Assembly (NCBI GenBank): GCA_963969365.1
Contig: OZ017751.1
Coordinates: 496,001 to 560,000 of the forward strand
DNA: 64,000 bases
Reading direction: 5' to 3'
Origin: Asterochloris sp. CNOR1
Lineage: Eukaryota; Chlorophyta; Trebouxiophyceae; Trebouxiales; Trebouxiaceae
The notes beneath the pieces were generated by a model. That model was given only the letters and a program-made list of their open reading frames with translations, ran no database searches and was not told where the DNA came from. A program made the position numbers and the translations under genes. Below are positions 35,098 to 47,300 of this stretch, piece by piece (within the stretch, counting starts at the first letter, position 1; every line of letters starts with the position of its first letter).

Positions 35098-35422
35098 CTG
35101 CAGGGTGTGTCAGGCTCAGCATCAGCCTGGGCACCAGCCAGGGCTACGCTGCGCTTTGACCAGTCCAACAGCAAGCTCTCACACACTGTGCGGCCTGTGC
35201 AGTGCAATGCCAGAGGCACCAAATTGCACAGAGTCCAGCGGCTGGATGAAATACAGCATTGCAAAGACATGGTACAACTCACACTTTCATGCGGTACTGG
35301 CCCGCAGGAACTGTGGGCCTTCTGGCCTCTGGATGCCAGAGTCGACGTCAACTGGCGAGAATGCACCAAGAAACAATTGGTGAACAACGATCCAACCCTA
35401 GCCTGTAGGCAACCACTTGACA
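35098..35422. promoter_or_regulatory. divergent upstream region of RPC9 and the RRM gene
   Basis: About 325 bp between the first identified RPC9 exon and the ATG at 35423. It must contain the missing RPC9 first exon and the promoters of both genes. No motif recognised. Confidence 0.35.
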
Positions 35423-38400
35423 ATGGCAGCTCCAGTGGCCTACCCAGGCTATGATCCGTCAGCGTACCAGGGAGCTCCAGCTGGTCCTGCACCAGCGGCT
35501 CCAGGCTATGACCCGTGAGCACTTGTTGCAGTGCAATGAATGCTTGCTGCACTGCACAGATCAGGCAGCTTTCGAAGGCAGCTCAGGGGCTTCAGCACAT
35601 TCTGTCACCATGCACAGAAAGCATTGCAGGCGCCGCCTAGCCTGCTCACTGGCCCCTATGCAAGCTGCAGGTACGCTGCACAGTATGCACAGCCGCCAGC
35701 CTATGCACAGGCTGCACCTGCATACTATGGGCACCCTGACGAGGTGCGGACGGTGTTCATCACCGGCTTCCCTGATGACATCAAGGAGCGGGAGCTGAAT
35801 AACCTGCTGCGCTTCCTGCCTGGATATGAGGTCAGCTGAGGCTTTTGCAACCTGCAAGCATGTCCCAAGTGCAGGACTGGGCGTCCCTGTGGCTGTGACG
35901 GAGCTCGCTGGGCTGGCGATGGCTTGCGCTGTGATGATTTCCAGCTTTGGCACCAGCGCCAAGCGGGCATGGATGTTTGCAGCAACAGGCCTCTCTGGAG
36001 ACAGTCCTTTGGACTAAGCAGAGAGACCACTAAAGACACTTACAAGCTCAGCTGCACTTCGGCGGCAATCTGCAAGTGCATCAAAGGGGCCACCTGCAGA
36101 TGGGCCTGCTGCCCTGCAGTGTCATTCAGACAGCATGCCTGTGGCAGCTGCAGTGGACTTACTGATGGAGCAAGGTGTCTTGGCAGCCTCAGGATTAGCA
36201 GTTGCTGCTCTGCCCGCCATCTGCAGCGGTGTGTTCAAGGGGCTGCATGTCCAAATGTATCTGCTGAAAACATGACCTCTCCTGCCTACCAGGCGTCTCA
36301 GATGAACTACAAGAACGGGCAGGCGCAGGGCTTTGCGCTGTTCCACAGCGGGGCAGCAGCGCGCGCGGCAGTGGACCAGCTCCACAACATGGTGTAAGTC
36401 GCTCAGGCTGCCTGTGACCCGCTCCTGTGATGTGCTGCTGGCTGAGACCAGCTGGCTCGAAGGAGTTAGGCATGCTTGTGGGTCGCGCGGAGCCTGTGGG
36501 TGGAGGGCTGCAGTTCTGCACCAGCAGCAGCTGGAGTTCTGTGTCCCCTGGGCGACGCAACTGCAAGCCGCCCTGTCCCTCACACTCACATCATAGCCCA
36601 CATCCTGCCTGCCAGTAGTGCTCGAGAGCATTGCTCAGCAACTCTGTCCCCGCAGCAGAGGTTGCACAGGCACCAACCCCGCCCAGTTCAATTCTGCCTG
36701 CGCCCATCATAGCTGCAGCCCAAGTCAGAAGTCTCAATTAAAGTGCTGCACCTGCTGCCAGCTTTGACGAGACGGCCACCATTCGGTGTGAGGTGGCGCG
36801 GAAGAACATGTACCTGAAGGACGACCACGCCACCAAGCGGGGCCGGTTTGACACGGGCACAGGCTCGGCGTCGGGGAGTGGGTACCCTGCGTACCCCACA
36901 GGGGCGGGAGGAGGGTACTTCCCAGCCCCAGCAGTAGCGGCGCCAGTGCCGGCAGGCCCACGGCAGTATGCGCAGAGTGAGTGGCTGCACCTGGGCCGGC
37001 GCATATAACAATGGGGTTCGTCAGGATCCTCCTGGCTGCTGCCTTGTGGGTGGTCGCAGGCAGTCTGCTTCAAAGCCAGCCCACATGCTAGCGACAATTA
37101 GTGCCTGTGTCAGCTGACCCTTGGCATCATGCCCAGATGGCTGGCCTTACTGTTGCCATCTGGGCTGACGTGCTCAGCCAGGTGGCTCGCCTTACACTGG
37201 GGTCTGTGCAATTGCCCAGGATGGCACTTGCAGAGGCCGGCGCCCGCTGCTGGCCTGCCCCTTAACTCTGAGCTGCTTAGTTTTCTAATGCTTACCAGCC
37301 CACATGCCCTCGATCTGGCTGCCTGGGGGCGGGGTGCAATTTACGCCAATCATTGGCTGCTTGCAGCAGCTGTGCAGCCATGCCAGACAGCTATGGCATC
37401 TGCAAGCTGACGCAACCCTGTGGTGCTGTAGTCTCCAACACCAAGGACAACCCGCCCTGCAACACCCTCTTCATTGGGAACTTGGGAGACAGCGTCAGTG
37501 AGGCTGAGCTAAGATCGGTGTTCAGCATCCTGCCGGGCTTTCAGCAGATCAAGCTGGGCAAAAACAACAGAAACATATCCTGCTTTGTGGAGTTCAGGGA
37601 TCTAGCATCAGCAATGGGCTGCCATCAGTCTCAGCAGGTGGGTCAAGGCTGCTGGGAGCGGGGCATGAGTGTGTCCTCAAGGGCATGGTCCAGCTGGGTG
37701 CACTGCGATGTGCACGCCGTGCTAGCTTGAGGTGTGCAGTTCTTGCGCTGGGCTATGTACATGCTGGCTGAGCTTCAGTTCGCCCAAGATCTGCCCTCAG
37801 AAGGCATCAGCTGTGCGGGGACGGCTGTCTCCATACCTTTTTCTGCCACACCCTGCTGGCAAAGGATGTCTGGCTGGAGGCCATGGCTGTCAATGCTGTG
37901 GAGCCCTGTGCTGCTATGTGCCGCTGCCGCTAGTCAGGTGCTCTCTGCTTATAGGGCCTCATCCTGAACTCCTCAGACAGGGGCGGCATCCGCATCCAGT
38001 ACTCCAAAAACCCTTTCGGCAAGAAGCGGGATTTTGACAGCAGCTTTGCCAACACAACCCCGGTGGGCAGCTATGCACCCCCCGCCTATGATCCAGCAGC
38101 CTATGGTGGAGCGCCTGGCGCGCAGCCTGGCTACGGGGGTGCGCCCTACGGCGCAGTGCCTCAAGGCGCCCCTGAGGTCAAGGCGGATGCAGCAGGTGGG
38201 CCCTGGCACAGTCTGCACTGTCGGTGTGCTCAAAGTTGCGCACTGACCGAGTGTAATGGGCATGGCAGGCACGGCTTCTCAGCGCTGCTTCTCGCAATCT
38301 GCTGTACTTGCTCTGAGGCTCTGCAGCACCTGCATTGGCGGCAGCTGCAGACCGGCAGGCCGCTTTGACGCTTGCTATGATCTGGCTTTCTGTCTCAGCG

Positions 38401-38535
38401 ACATCTGCCTGCGCTGTGAGGGTGTCAGCCTGCAGACAAAGCACTTCCTGTGCACTGGCTTGCTGTAGCTCTTCTCTGTCCTCTTTGCTCGCAGGCAACG
38501 GAGCTGTGGCAGCGCCAGGCGTGCCCGGCATGTAG
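35423..38535 (+). CDS. two-RRM RNA-binding protein (Scw1/Whi3-like, plant type)
   Basis: Seven exons join in phase throughout: 35423-35514, 35671-35830, 36293-36393, 36762-36976, 37432-37637, 37955-38195 and 38495-38535, about 351 residues. The N-terminus is Pro/Ala/Tyr-rich (MAAPVAYPGYDPSAYQGAPA). RRM1 has VFITGFPDD as RNP2 and GFALFHSGAAARAAV as RNP1, followed by RCEVARKNMYLKDD. A Gly/Tyr/Pro-rich linker leads to RRM2 with TLFIGNLGD and ISCFVEFRDLASAM. The C-terminal tail is again low complexity and ends GVPGM. The domain layout matches Scw1/Whi3-like proteins that bind mRNA in the cytoplasm and act in translational control; that role is inferred from the family. Reading through the last acceptor in another frame gives an unrelated cysteine-rich peptide, which I rejected. 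Confidence 0.85.
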
Positions 38536-39034
38536 AGGACACGTCAAGCCGGTGCGTGAGCACCCGCACTGCACCTGCATTGCATTGCTCTGCAAGTGCT
38601 GCCTCTTCCAGGCGTGGCGCCCATACCTTGACGTCCCACATGCTGATGCAGGCATTGCACAAGCTGCATCACTGCACCTGCCCCCGCGCGGCATGCTGCA
38701 TTGATGCACCGGCACTGCGCATGGCCACTGCTAGGGCGCACGTGATGCAGCACGCACACACAGCACGCGCATCAGACCCCCGACGCCTGCCACGCACAGC
38801 ATCAGCACAGCAAGCAAAGGCTCTCAGTCAAGCCTGCATAAGATCTGCCAATGTTGAAGTGATTGTGAAGAGGCTCTTAGCATCCTTCACCTGCACTGTT
38901 GCATTGCTGCTCACTGTTGCATTGCTGCTGAGTGTTGCTGCCCTGCCTGCTGTAAGACAAGCTTTGAGTAGTGAGTCCTGAAAATGGTCAACATTGCAGC
39001 GCACAAACACTATTGTCGTGGTGCAAAGCTGACA
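38536..39034. promoter_or_regulatory. upstream region of the tandem array
   Basis: No gene seen. The stretch 38818-39034 (TCAGTCAAGCCTG, TTGCATTGCTG, GTAAGACAAGCTTTG) is homologous to 44155-44338, the region before the second full-length array gene, so it is probably the family promoter. Confidence 0.5.
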
Positions 39035-39635
39035 ATGGTCGACGATGACCCCGAGATCTCTGAGCTGGCGAGGTGGCAAGCCTCGAGCAAGCGTTACAAG
39101 CGGTTCGGCCCATATCTGCATCTTTAATACTGTGCTTCCTGCAGTTTATCTGGGAAGCTCTATGATGCCCTTTTGAGGGAGAAACGAGACCTGCCCGTGA
39201 AAACTGCCCACAGCATCATCTCAAAGCATGTGGCAGGCATCACGCGGCGCAATGCCCATCATCAATTCAAATTCCAGTTCAAGGACAAGGACAACAGAAA
39301 GGTGCTCCCAGCAGAGCATTTGCATGCACCCCTGCTGTTCACTGTGGCAGCTGCCCTGACCTGCACCGCTGTGCTGTAGGTCAAGGGCATCAAGATCAGG
39401 AGCATGTGCAGCGCAGCCAGGTGGCTCCTGCAGCAGGTATGGCTAGGCCTTTGCATTGCGTCCAGGCTTTGTCAACAACGGTGCTGCGGTGGCAGAGCCC
39501 TGTCGACAACAAGAGGCTTTGTGCAGCCAGCTGCCAGCAGAAGCTGTGTTGAGTAGACCGCACTGTAAAGCTTTGAAGTGTTCAGTTGCCCTATGTTGCC
39601 TCACGCAGTACTATGTGCGCTGTGTGTAGGAGGAC
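39035..39635 (+). pseudogene. extra copy of array exons 1-3 (N-terminal unit only)
   Basis: Exon 1 39035-39072 (MVDDDPEISELA), exon 2 from 39145 (SLSGKLYDALLREKRDL), exon 3 39380-39436 (VKGIKIRSMCSAARWLLQQ). The homology to the next unit (39636-40268) continues through intron 3 and ends exactly at the place of the exon 4 acceptor, where the next ATG unit begins. It has no downstream exons of its own. It could be a dead duplicate, or its exons could splice into the following gene to give a protein with the domain twice. Confidence 0.55.
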
Positions 39636-42600
39636 ATGGCTGACAACGACCCCGATACACCTGAGCTGCAGAGGTGAGAAGCCCTATGCAAAAGTTTGCA
39701 AGCGGTCTGAACTTTGACTGCATCTCAAACAGTTTGCTGCTTCCTGCAGTCTGATAGGGAAGCTCCATGAAGCTCTCTTAAGAGAGCAACCAGACCTGCT
39801 CGAGGAAAATGCCCACAGCATCATCTCAAAGCATGTGGGAGGCATTGTGCAGCGCAAAAACAATCAGTTCAAGTTCTGGTTCATTGACAAGGACAACAGA
39901 AGGGTGCGCCCAGCAGAGCATTTGCATGCACCCCTCAGTGATGTGCACTGTGGCAGCTGCCCTGACCTGCCCCGACCTGCCCTGCTGTGCTGCAGGTCAA
40001 TCTCAAGGGCATCGACATCAGGAGCACGTGTGGTGCAGCCAGGTGGCTCCTGCAGCAGGTGCGGCTGGGCCCTTGCATTGCATGCAGGCTTTGCATACAG
40101 CGGTGCTGCATTGGCAGTGTCTGAGAGCAACAGAGCCATGGCGAGACTAGGAAACTTTGTGCGGCCGGTTGCCAGCAGAAGTTCTGGTAGGTAGAGCTCA
40201 CTGCAAAGCAGTGGAGTCCTCGATTGCACTTTGCAGCCTCACGCAGTGCTGTGCACGCTGCCTGCAGGAGCAGCTAGCCCCAGCCATTGACAAGAAAGAC
40301 TCCCCGCGGAGTGGGGCCTCAGCAGCTGCAGGACCGAGGCTGCCAGCTGAAAAGGAGAACTGGGCGGAAAGCGCAAGGCTGTGATGCCCCGCACACCGCC
40401 AAAGACATCCCGTGCAGCTGTTGCAGCCCAGCAGGGCGCCAGCGCCAGTCATCCCAAGGCAAGCATTGCCCGCACACACAGTACTGGTGAGCTGGGGCCA
40501 GGCAGTCCTGTCTTTCACTAGCGCTCATAAAAGTGCTGCTGCAGGCCAGCTGAAAGAACACCACCACTGCCCAGGCAGGGGCAGGCTTGGCAGGCTGACA
40601 GCTGTGCCTGCAAGTAGGTGTGTTGGCCAGTGTTGCACTGGCTGCTGGCACTTGCTGCAACAATACCGTGGGCATGCTGCTGGCAGCTGGACTTGCCAAG
40701 TGCAGGCAATGTCGTGTGAGAACTGCAACCATTGTCCACATGCTGTCATGGCTCCTTTGCTGCTTATACAGGGGCACGCATGCTCAGGTCTTTAGCACTC
40801 TCACAGCTCTGAAGCTTTGCCAGTGCCGCACCAATTATACCCAGCACTGCTGCTGCAGGCAGGCTTCAAAAGAGCAAGGCATGAGGCGCCGCCAGCCACA
40901 ACCAATGTGGCCACCTCTGCTATCATACCCTCACAGGCCTCCCAGGTCGTGCAGCTGGAGGGGCACTGCCCTGAGAGGTTCCCCCTGGATGTGCAGCAGC
41001 AGGTAAGCCATCAACAGCAGAGGTGGTTGTCACAGCATCAGACTGACTAAGTTCCATAATGCAATCTGGTCTGTTCTGAGTCCGCAGCTGCTTGTGCCTC
41101 CCTGCCAGGCAGGTGAAGATCATAGCTCCTGCTCAGAGCCTGGGTGTTGTTGCCCTGGTGTGTGCCTGGACATGTGCAACAATGGCGCCGGGCACCTGTA
41201 AAGGAAAGCTCAGCCTGAGAGTCGGTGCTTCTGCAGACCCTGAACGCCCTCTTCTTCCGGGGCTTGCCAGGCTCACAGGAGCTCAATCAGCAGCTGGCCA
41301 ACCACTTCATTGCGAAGGTGGAGCACTGCATGCACATCCCGCAACTTCTGCTTTGCCACGTCGGCTACCTGCGGCATGCTTTCAGCATGCATTCAAGAGT
41401 TGAATTAGTTCGTCATGACAGCGGGCCCACTGCGGCATTGCCTGCTGCGGGAGCGTCACCTGCTTAACATTGGTGCAATAATGGGTCTCAAGCCTCAAAG
41501 ACTGAAGTCAGCTCCGCTCTGAGCAGGCAAGACAGCCGGTGGCTGCCTCACCTGGACACCAAACTCTACAAAGCTGGCACCGCAGGCTGCCGCCTGCTGG
41601 AAGGATCTGAGGGTGTTCTCCCCATACCGCAGACTGCCCTGCCTAGAGGGCACACCCCTTGCAGCCCCTGCTGAAGGACAGTGTCACCTGCTTCACCTGG
41701 TTGCACCAACAGTTTCAGGGCCCTTATACTGAAGCTTGTTGCTCACTGGGCAGGCGAATCAGCTGATGGCCAGACTGCCCAAAGACTTCAATGAGATATC
41801 TTCAACACCCACACGGGTGAGAGCTTCTTTTTCTGTTAGCCCATTCTGCTGTGACACAGCACTGTAATGCAATTGGAGCGCCCTGTCTCGTGCTGCAAGA
41901 AGTGGAAAGTGAATGTGGCGCCACCGCCCTTTCAGCATCAGGGAGTGTGCATGCGCAGGTCGCTGATGCTGCACAGTCTGTGCACAGGTGCATCAGGCAG
42001 ATGCGCCACTGTCAGCACTGGAGCAGTGAGTCCTGCCTGCAGCACCTGGGAGGACTGGCTGAGGGATGCGACCTGAACCTGGCTCAGGTGCCTGAGGAGC
42101 TGCAGGGCAACCTGTTCACTGCAGTTGTGGCCGCCGGCATGCGAGTTGTCCCCCACATCAAGCCTGGATCCAGCCCAATTGCACAACGGTGAGCATGACC
42201 ACCCATGGCTACCAGAGTGAACCTGACTGCCCTGGCGAGCTTGACCGCCATACCCAGATGGTTGGTGATGGTGAGCGCCCCGCCCAGTGCAACTCGTTGC
42301 TGCATCTGGGAGCGATGGCAACTGACAAGGGCACGCCTGTGCACACAGTGGCTTGGCAGAATGCGCCTCTGTGCACAGCAGTCACACGGCTGGATGTGCT
42401 TGTGCACCATGGTGGCTTTCTGGCTTCATGGCTTCATGGAGTGTATCTGGCTGTATTGTGTGGCAGATGATTTGGGCAACAATGCCTGCCTGTTGACAGC
42501 TCGCCCACCCCTGATAGCACGAGAGAGCAGAGGGCACTCCCCCCAGCACGCCAGCTTCTACCGTTTTCAGCCACGTCAATGCCAGGTGCTGCACTCCTTG

Positions 42601-43074
42601 CAGGGATGTGGCATTGATGCTCCAGCACAACCTGCCACACTGGAGGCGGGGCCTGCAGGGGGAGCTGGCAGCTCTGTACCAGGGGGCCATCAGTGCGGTA
42701 CAGGACAAGCTGTCTCGCAATGTAAGTTGAATGCTGATCTGCAGCAGCTGTTGAGGGCGGGCAACTATCAGATCAGCACTACTGCCTGAATGGCCTGATG
42801 CAATGGGCACCTCTGCTGCCTTGTATCTCATCTCAGCGTGCAGCAATTTCCATTGCCATGCATCCCAGATGCCTTGACAAACTTCCTCCTGCTGCAGCTG
42901 GCTTTGCTGCCCCTATGCCTGCCAGCATCCACCGAGAAGCAGTCGAAACTGGATGAGCTCTGGGAAAGGGAGGTGCAGGGCATCAGAGCCCTGGCCACGC
43001 ATCTGCTGCAGCTGGAGAGGGCAAGGCTAGACCAAGAGAGGGCCAGGCTTGACCACCAACTTGCATTGTGGTGA
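39636..43074 (+). CDS. array family protein, member A
   Basis: Starts MADNDPDTPELQ, followed by a small domain split over two exons (SLIGKLHEALLREQPDL..., then VNLKGIDIRSTCGAARWLLQ at about 39996-40058). A low-complexity exon follows near 40269 (EQLAPAIDKKDSPRSGASAA). The C-terminal half runs over many short exons: QLEGHCPERFPLDVQQQ (near 41000), TLNALFFRGLPGSQELNQQL (41240), DLNLAQVPEELQGNLF (42070), LQHNLPHWRRGLQGELAALY (42620), and the last exon with LDELWEREVQGIRALATHLL and a charged repeat (RARLDQERARLDHQLALW), stop 43072-43074. Around 40367 one base too many relative to member B shifts the frame in the low-complexity exon, so member A may be damaged unless splicing compensates. The family is not recognised. 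The RS-x2-AARWLLQ end faintly recalls the tail of MBD/TAM domains; I would not rely on it. Confidence 0.5.
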
Positions 43075-43499
43075 CCTAGAGCGCCCTGCATCTGCATCAA
43101 GCTGGTCAGACTGCCTGACCATCAGGCCGCCCGACCTGGACCTCAGGGTGGGCTGACTTCTATTGCTACACATGTCATCATTGGCTGTACGCCATTCCAG
43201 TATGCCCCCCAGATGTGCAGCTGGCACTGAAGCCCTGAAGAGATACATCCATGCACTGCTGGAACTCCTGCCTTTGATAGAGAGATGAGACACTCAAGTC
43301 TGGACATTGTTTTTCATGGAGGGAAGAGCTGCAGAGCAGGGGCCGTGCAGTCACACAAGACGCATGGAGGTGAGGGCTTGGCCAATGCTGGTCAAGTCTG
43401 CCTTTCCAGCAGATGATCTTGGGAGCGGGCCAGATCAAGCACAAGCTGAAGAAAGCAGCCATGCCAATCTGATCTCGATTCCACTTATTGACTATCTCA
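43075..43499. other. duplicated 3' flank of member A
   Basis: 43075-43380 is homologous to 49181-49480 behind member B (blocks CTACACATGTCATC, GGAGGGAAGAGCTGCAGAGCAG, GGAGGTGAGGGCT). No gene seen. It marks the boundary of a block duplication. Confidence 0.6.
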
Positions 43500-43945
43500 C
43501 AGGAGCACATCATTGCCATTGAGCTTACTGCAAGAACCTGACAATCATAAAGAACTGCAGCTAAGTGACTATGTGCTGCAGGCCAGGCACAGCACTTGAG
43601 ACAACATTCTGAATCAAGCAACAAAAATGCCCTTCGAGTTTGACGCACGAGTCATGTAAAGTTTGCCTCCCGTGCCAAGGAGTACATGCTAAATTCCCAT
43701 GAACAGAACAGAGTCCATCTGTCTGGCTGATGCAATCCACTCTCAGCATGCAGCTCAGCGAAGTGAGTTTCTGGGCTGAGGAGAGCTCTCAACATGCCTG
43801 TCAGGAGCGGCCCACAGGATCTACGTGTGTGCAGGGAGCCCAGGACAAGGCTGATGAGTGCACTCAAGGCAGGACCAGCAGCCCATGCATAGCACAAGCG
43901 AAGTCACGTTCAAGGACGTGGCAGGCAAGAAGGTCCTACACTGGG
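43500..43945 (+). pseudogene. relic N-terminus of a member-C-like gene
   Basis: Homologous to 49600-50125, including the first coding exon of member C. The part matching that exon (about 43834-43933) has stops and shifted frames and lacks most of the domain. It shows that a C-type gene once stood behind member A as C now stands behind B. Confidence 0.55.
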
Positions 43946-44338
43946 GGCTGTGCAATTGCCCGGGTGGGCACCTGCTGATGCGGGCGCCTGCAGCCGGCCT
44001 GCCCCTTAGTTTCAATCCATGCCGGCTCATATGCTCTCTTTCTGTCTGCCTGGGGGCGGGATGCAGCCCCTGCCCAGCTACCTGTGCAGCTTCACGCCAA
44101 ACATTGACTGGTTGTTGCAGCTGTGCAGCCAAGCAAGCAATGTCCTCTGGGCAGCTCTCAGTCAAGCCTGTAAATGATCTGCCAATGCACATTACTGAAT
44201 GGCTCTTAGCATGCTTGACCTGCACTGTTGCATTGGTGCCGCTGTAAGACAAGCTTTGCTGAGTGGGTCCCGTGAAAAGGTGTGGAGGTCAACATTTGGT
44301 TGAACGCAGCACGGCGTTCCCCGACGTGCAAAGCTGAC
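43935..44338 (+). promoter_or_regulatory. upstream region of member B, chimeric
   Basis: 43935-44130 matches intron 4 of the RNA-binding protein gene (37186-37390), sharing GGGCTGTGCAATTGCCC-like, CTGCCTGGGGGCGGG and TTCACGCCAA/TTTACGCCAA blocks. 44155-44338 matches the presumed family promoter at 38818-39034. The unit is thus a join of two sequences that lie 1.4 kb apart before the array. Confidence 0.55.
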
Positions 44339-47300
44339 ATGGCCGACGATGACTCCGAGATCTCTGTACTGGCGAGGTGACAAGCCTTGAGCAAGTGTTG
44401 CAAGCGGTCTGGACCATCAAACACTGTGCTTCCTGCAGTTTATCTGGGAAGCTCTATGAAGCCCTCTTGAGAGAGCAACCAGACCTGCCCAATGCCCAGA
44501 GCATCATCTCAAAGCATCTGGCAAACATCAAGCGAGGCAATGGCGAGTTCCTGTTCATTGACAAGGACGGCAATCAGGTGCGCCCAGCAGAACGTGTGCA
44601 CTCTCAGCACTGTACAGTGTGGCAGCTGCCCTGACCTGCCCCTCTGTGCTGCAGGTGGTGGATGGCAAGGGCAACATCAGGAGCATGTGCGGCGCAGCCA
44701 GGTGGCTCCTGCAGCAGGTGCAGCCAGGCCTTTGCATTGCATTCAGGCTGTCTGAACGATGGCGCTGCAGCGGCAGTGTCTGAGAGCGGTGGAGCCCTGT
44801 CGAGACTAGGGTGCTTGTAATTTGTGCCAACAGATGCTGTGGTAGGTAAAGCGCACTGCAGAGGTGTGGAGTGTGCAGTTGCCCTCTGTAGCCTCATGTG
44901 GTGCTGTGTACGCTGCCTGCAGGAACAGCTAGCCCCAACAACTGGCAGAAAAGCCGCCTCGCACTGTCCGGCCTCGGCTGCTGAGGGACTGATGCTGCCA
45001 GCTGTGAAGGCAGAATCTCGTGGAAAGCGCAAGTCTGTGACGCCCGGCACACCGCCAGAGACATCCCGCGCAGTTGTTGCAGCCCAGCAGGACGCCAGCG
45101 CCAATTATCCCGAGGCAAGCATCGCCCGCACACACAGTATTGGCGGGCTGGGGCTAGGCAATTATGTCTTTCATTAGCGCTCATGAGAGTGCTGATGCAG
45201 GCCAGCTGAAAGTGAGCACCACCACTGCCCAGGCAGTCATTGCTGGTGACAAGCTTGGCAGGCTGAGAGCCGTGCCTGCATGTTGGCGTGTTGGCCAGTG
45301 TTGCACTGGCTGCTGGATCTTCCCTCAACAGTACTGTGGGTGTGCTGCTTGCAGCTGGACTTGCCAAGTGTATGCAATATCATGTGCTCGCCTTGGGGCA
45401 GGTCAGCCTGTGTTGCACACAGCAGACAGGAGGCAAGGAGGCAGACACTGTGGGAGGCCACACCAGGTGCTGAGGTGCTGCTCTGCTGGTGCGTCTGCTG
45501 GCAACACCAATTACAGAGGCGACATTGTGGGAGGCCACAGGGTGATGCATGTGCTGGAGCGCTGCTCTGCTGGTGCCTCTGGTGCATGTGCTGGAGCGCT
45601 GCTCTGCTAGTGCCTCTGGTGCACATGCTGGGCAGAGAAGAAGCCCACACCACTGGTACTGAGATGCTGCTCTCTGCTGGCGCCTGCTGCAGACGCTGAG
45701 CAAGGCGGCGGACATGGTGGGCACTATGTGGACAGAGGGCAGGCCCAGGGTCCGCGCCAGCCCCAAGCAGGCGCGGGCGGGTGAGGCGCCGCAGTCCACG
45801 GCCTGCGCGCCAGCCATGCTCCAGGGGAAGCGCCCGGTGTGCCCTCGCAACCCCAGGTGCACCAAGCCGGCTGGCCACCGGGGCTTCTGCAACGGGCACA
45901 AGGATCTCAAGCGGCGCAAACCCCCCAAGGAGCTGGAGGAGAGAAGGTGAGCTCTGCTGCAGACCATTGCTTAGGCCCACTTGGTTGCGCGGCAGGGTGC
46001 AGAGTCAAGGACCATTTTGCCTTGACAGCAGCCGCTGCACCAGAGTTCCAGCTGCATATCTCCCACTCAGAGGAGCCCAGCATTTGGGGTGTTTCTTTGG
46101 AAAGCCGTCCCATGCACTGTTTCTGTATGTGCTCCCTCACCAACCAAAGTCGCAGCTTGCGCTTGGCTGTGCACACATGCTGCAACACTCTCAGCATGCC
46201 CACTGCACAGATGTTGAGCAAGAGTCAATGCAGCTGCAAACGACCAGGCTGCATGTGGCAGGGTCTAGCTGCTCTGGTATCAATTGTGCTCTCACCTGTG
46301 CAGCCAGGCTGGGCCAGCTAGCTCATCACTCAGTACTTTGGTGTTGTGCTGCAGCTTGGCGTGGTCTGAGAATGACAGTGATGCCGAGACAGGTTCCCGG
46401 GGAGTTAGCCGAGGCACCACAGCAGGTCTCTCAAACACTTCCCGGCCGGAGGTGCTGACCAGTGGCAGGTGGGTGTGCAGCCCCACAACTGATCGCAAGC
46501 TACCCCTGTACACTGTGCTTCTTTTGTCATGCCGTGAAGCAGCGAAGGACCCTGCATCAGGTTTCGGAAGCGTTTGCAGGGCAGAGCAAACATGTCCTGC
46601 CTACAGGCATAGCTATGCTTCACTCTTTCTGGCGCAAGGTGTGGAGATGCGCCTGCAGAGACACCCCGCACGTCAACATATAGCGTAGAGCGACCTTCGC
46701 TTCCATGTCAGCACCTTTGCTTCCCGGGCATGGCGGCCTGGCATGCCTGCAAGCAGTTACAGCCAGTCTCTTTTGCCCCTGCACCCAAACCAGGTGGAGC
46801 TGCCATTCCAGCAGGCCTGCTCATGCCTGCAGGCAGGACAGCCAGCCCCTGTCCCCCCCGCGAAGGGCCAATTGTCCCAAGGGCAGCCTGGGCAAGCGCA
46901 AGGCCTCCATGGACCTGGAGCTCGACCGCATGCTGAATGCAGAGGTGAATCAATTGAAGTTGCTGAGGCTGCGCCAGAGCTTCACTCAGAAAATTGACAC
47001 ATGTCATGGCTCCTCTGCTGCTTTGAAAGGGGCACACGTGCTCAGATCCTCCAGTGGGTCCCACAGCTCTGAAGGATTGTGAGTGCTGCACCAGTCGTAC
47101 CCAGCACTGCTGCTGCAGGCAGGCTTCAAGAGAGCAGGGCACGAGGCGCAGCCAGCCGCAGCCACCGCGGTCATGTCTGCTGTCGTACCCTCACAGGCCT
47201 CCCAGGTCGTCATGCAGCTGGAGGGGTACTGCCCTGAAAGCTTCCCCCTGGATGTGAAGCAGCAGGTATGCCGTCGACGGCAGCGGTGGTTGTCACAGCT

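Noticed and set aside
35561-35962. Minus-strand open frame of 133 codons
   Set aside because: Antisense shadow of RRM1 exon 2 and its intron, no independent support.
38450-38704. Cysteine-rich open frame over the last exon of the RRM gene
   Set aside because: It uses the wrong phase at the acceptor; the other phase gives the family-like C-terminus and closes at once.
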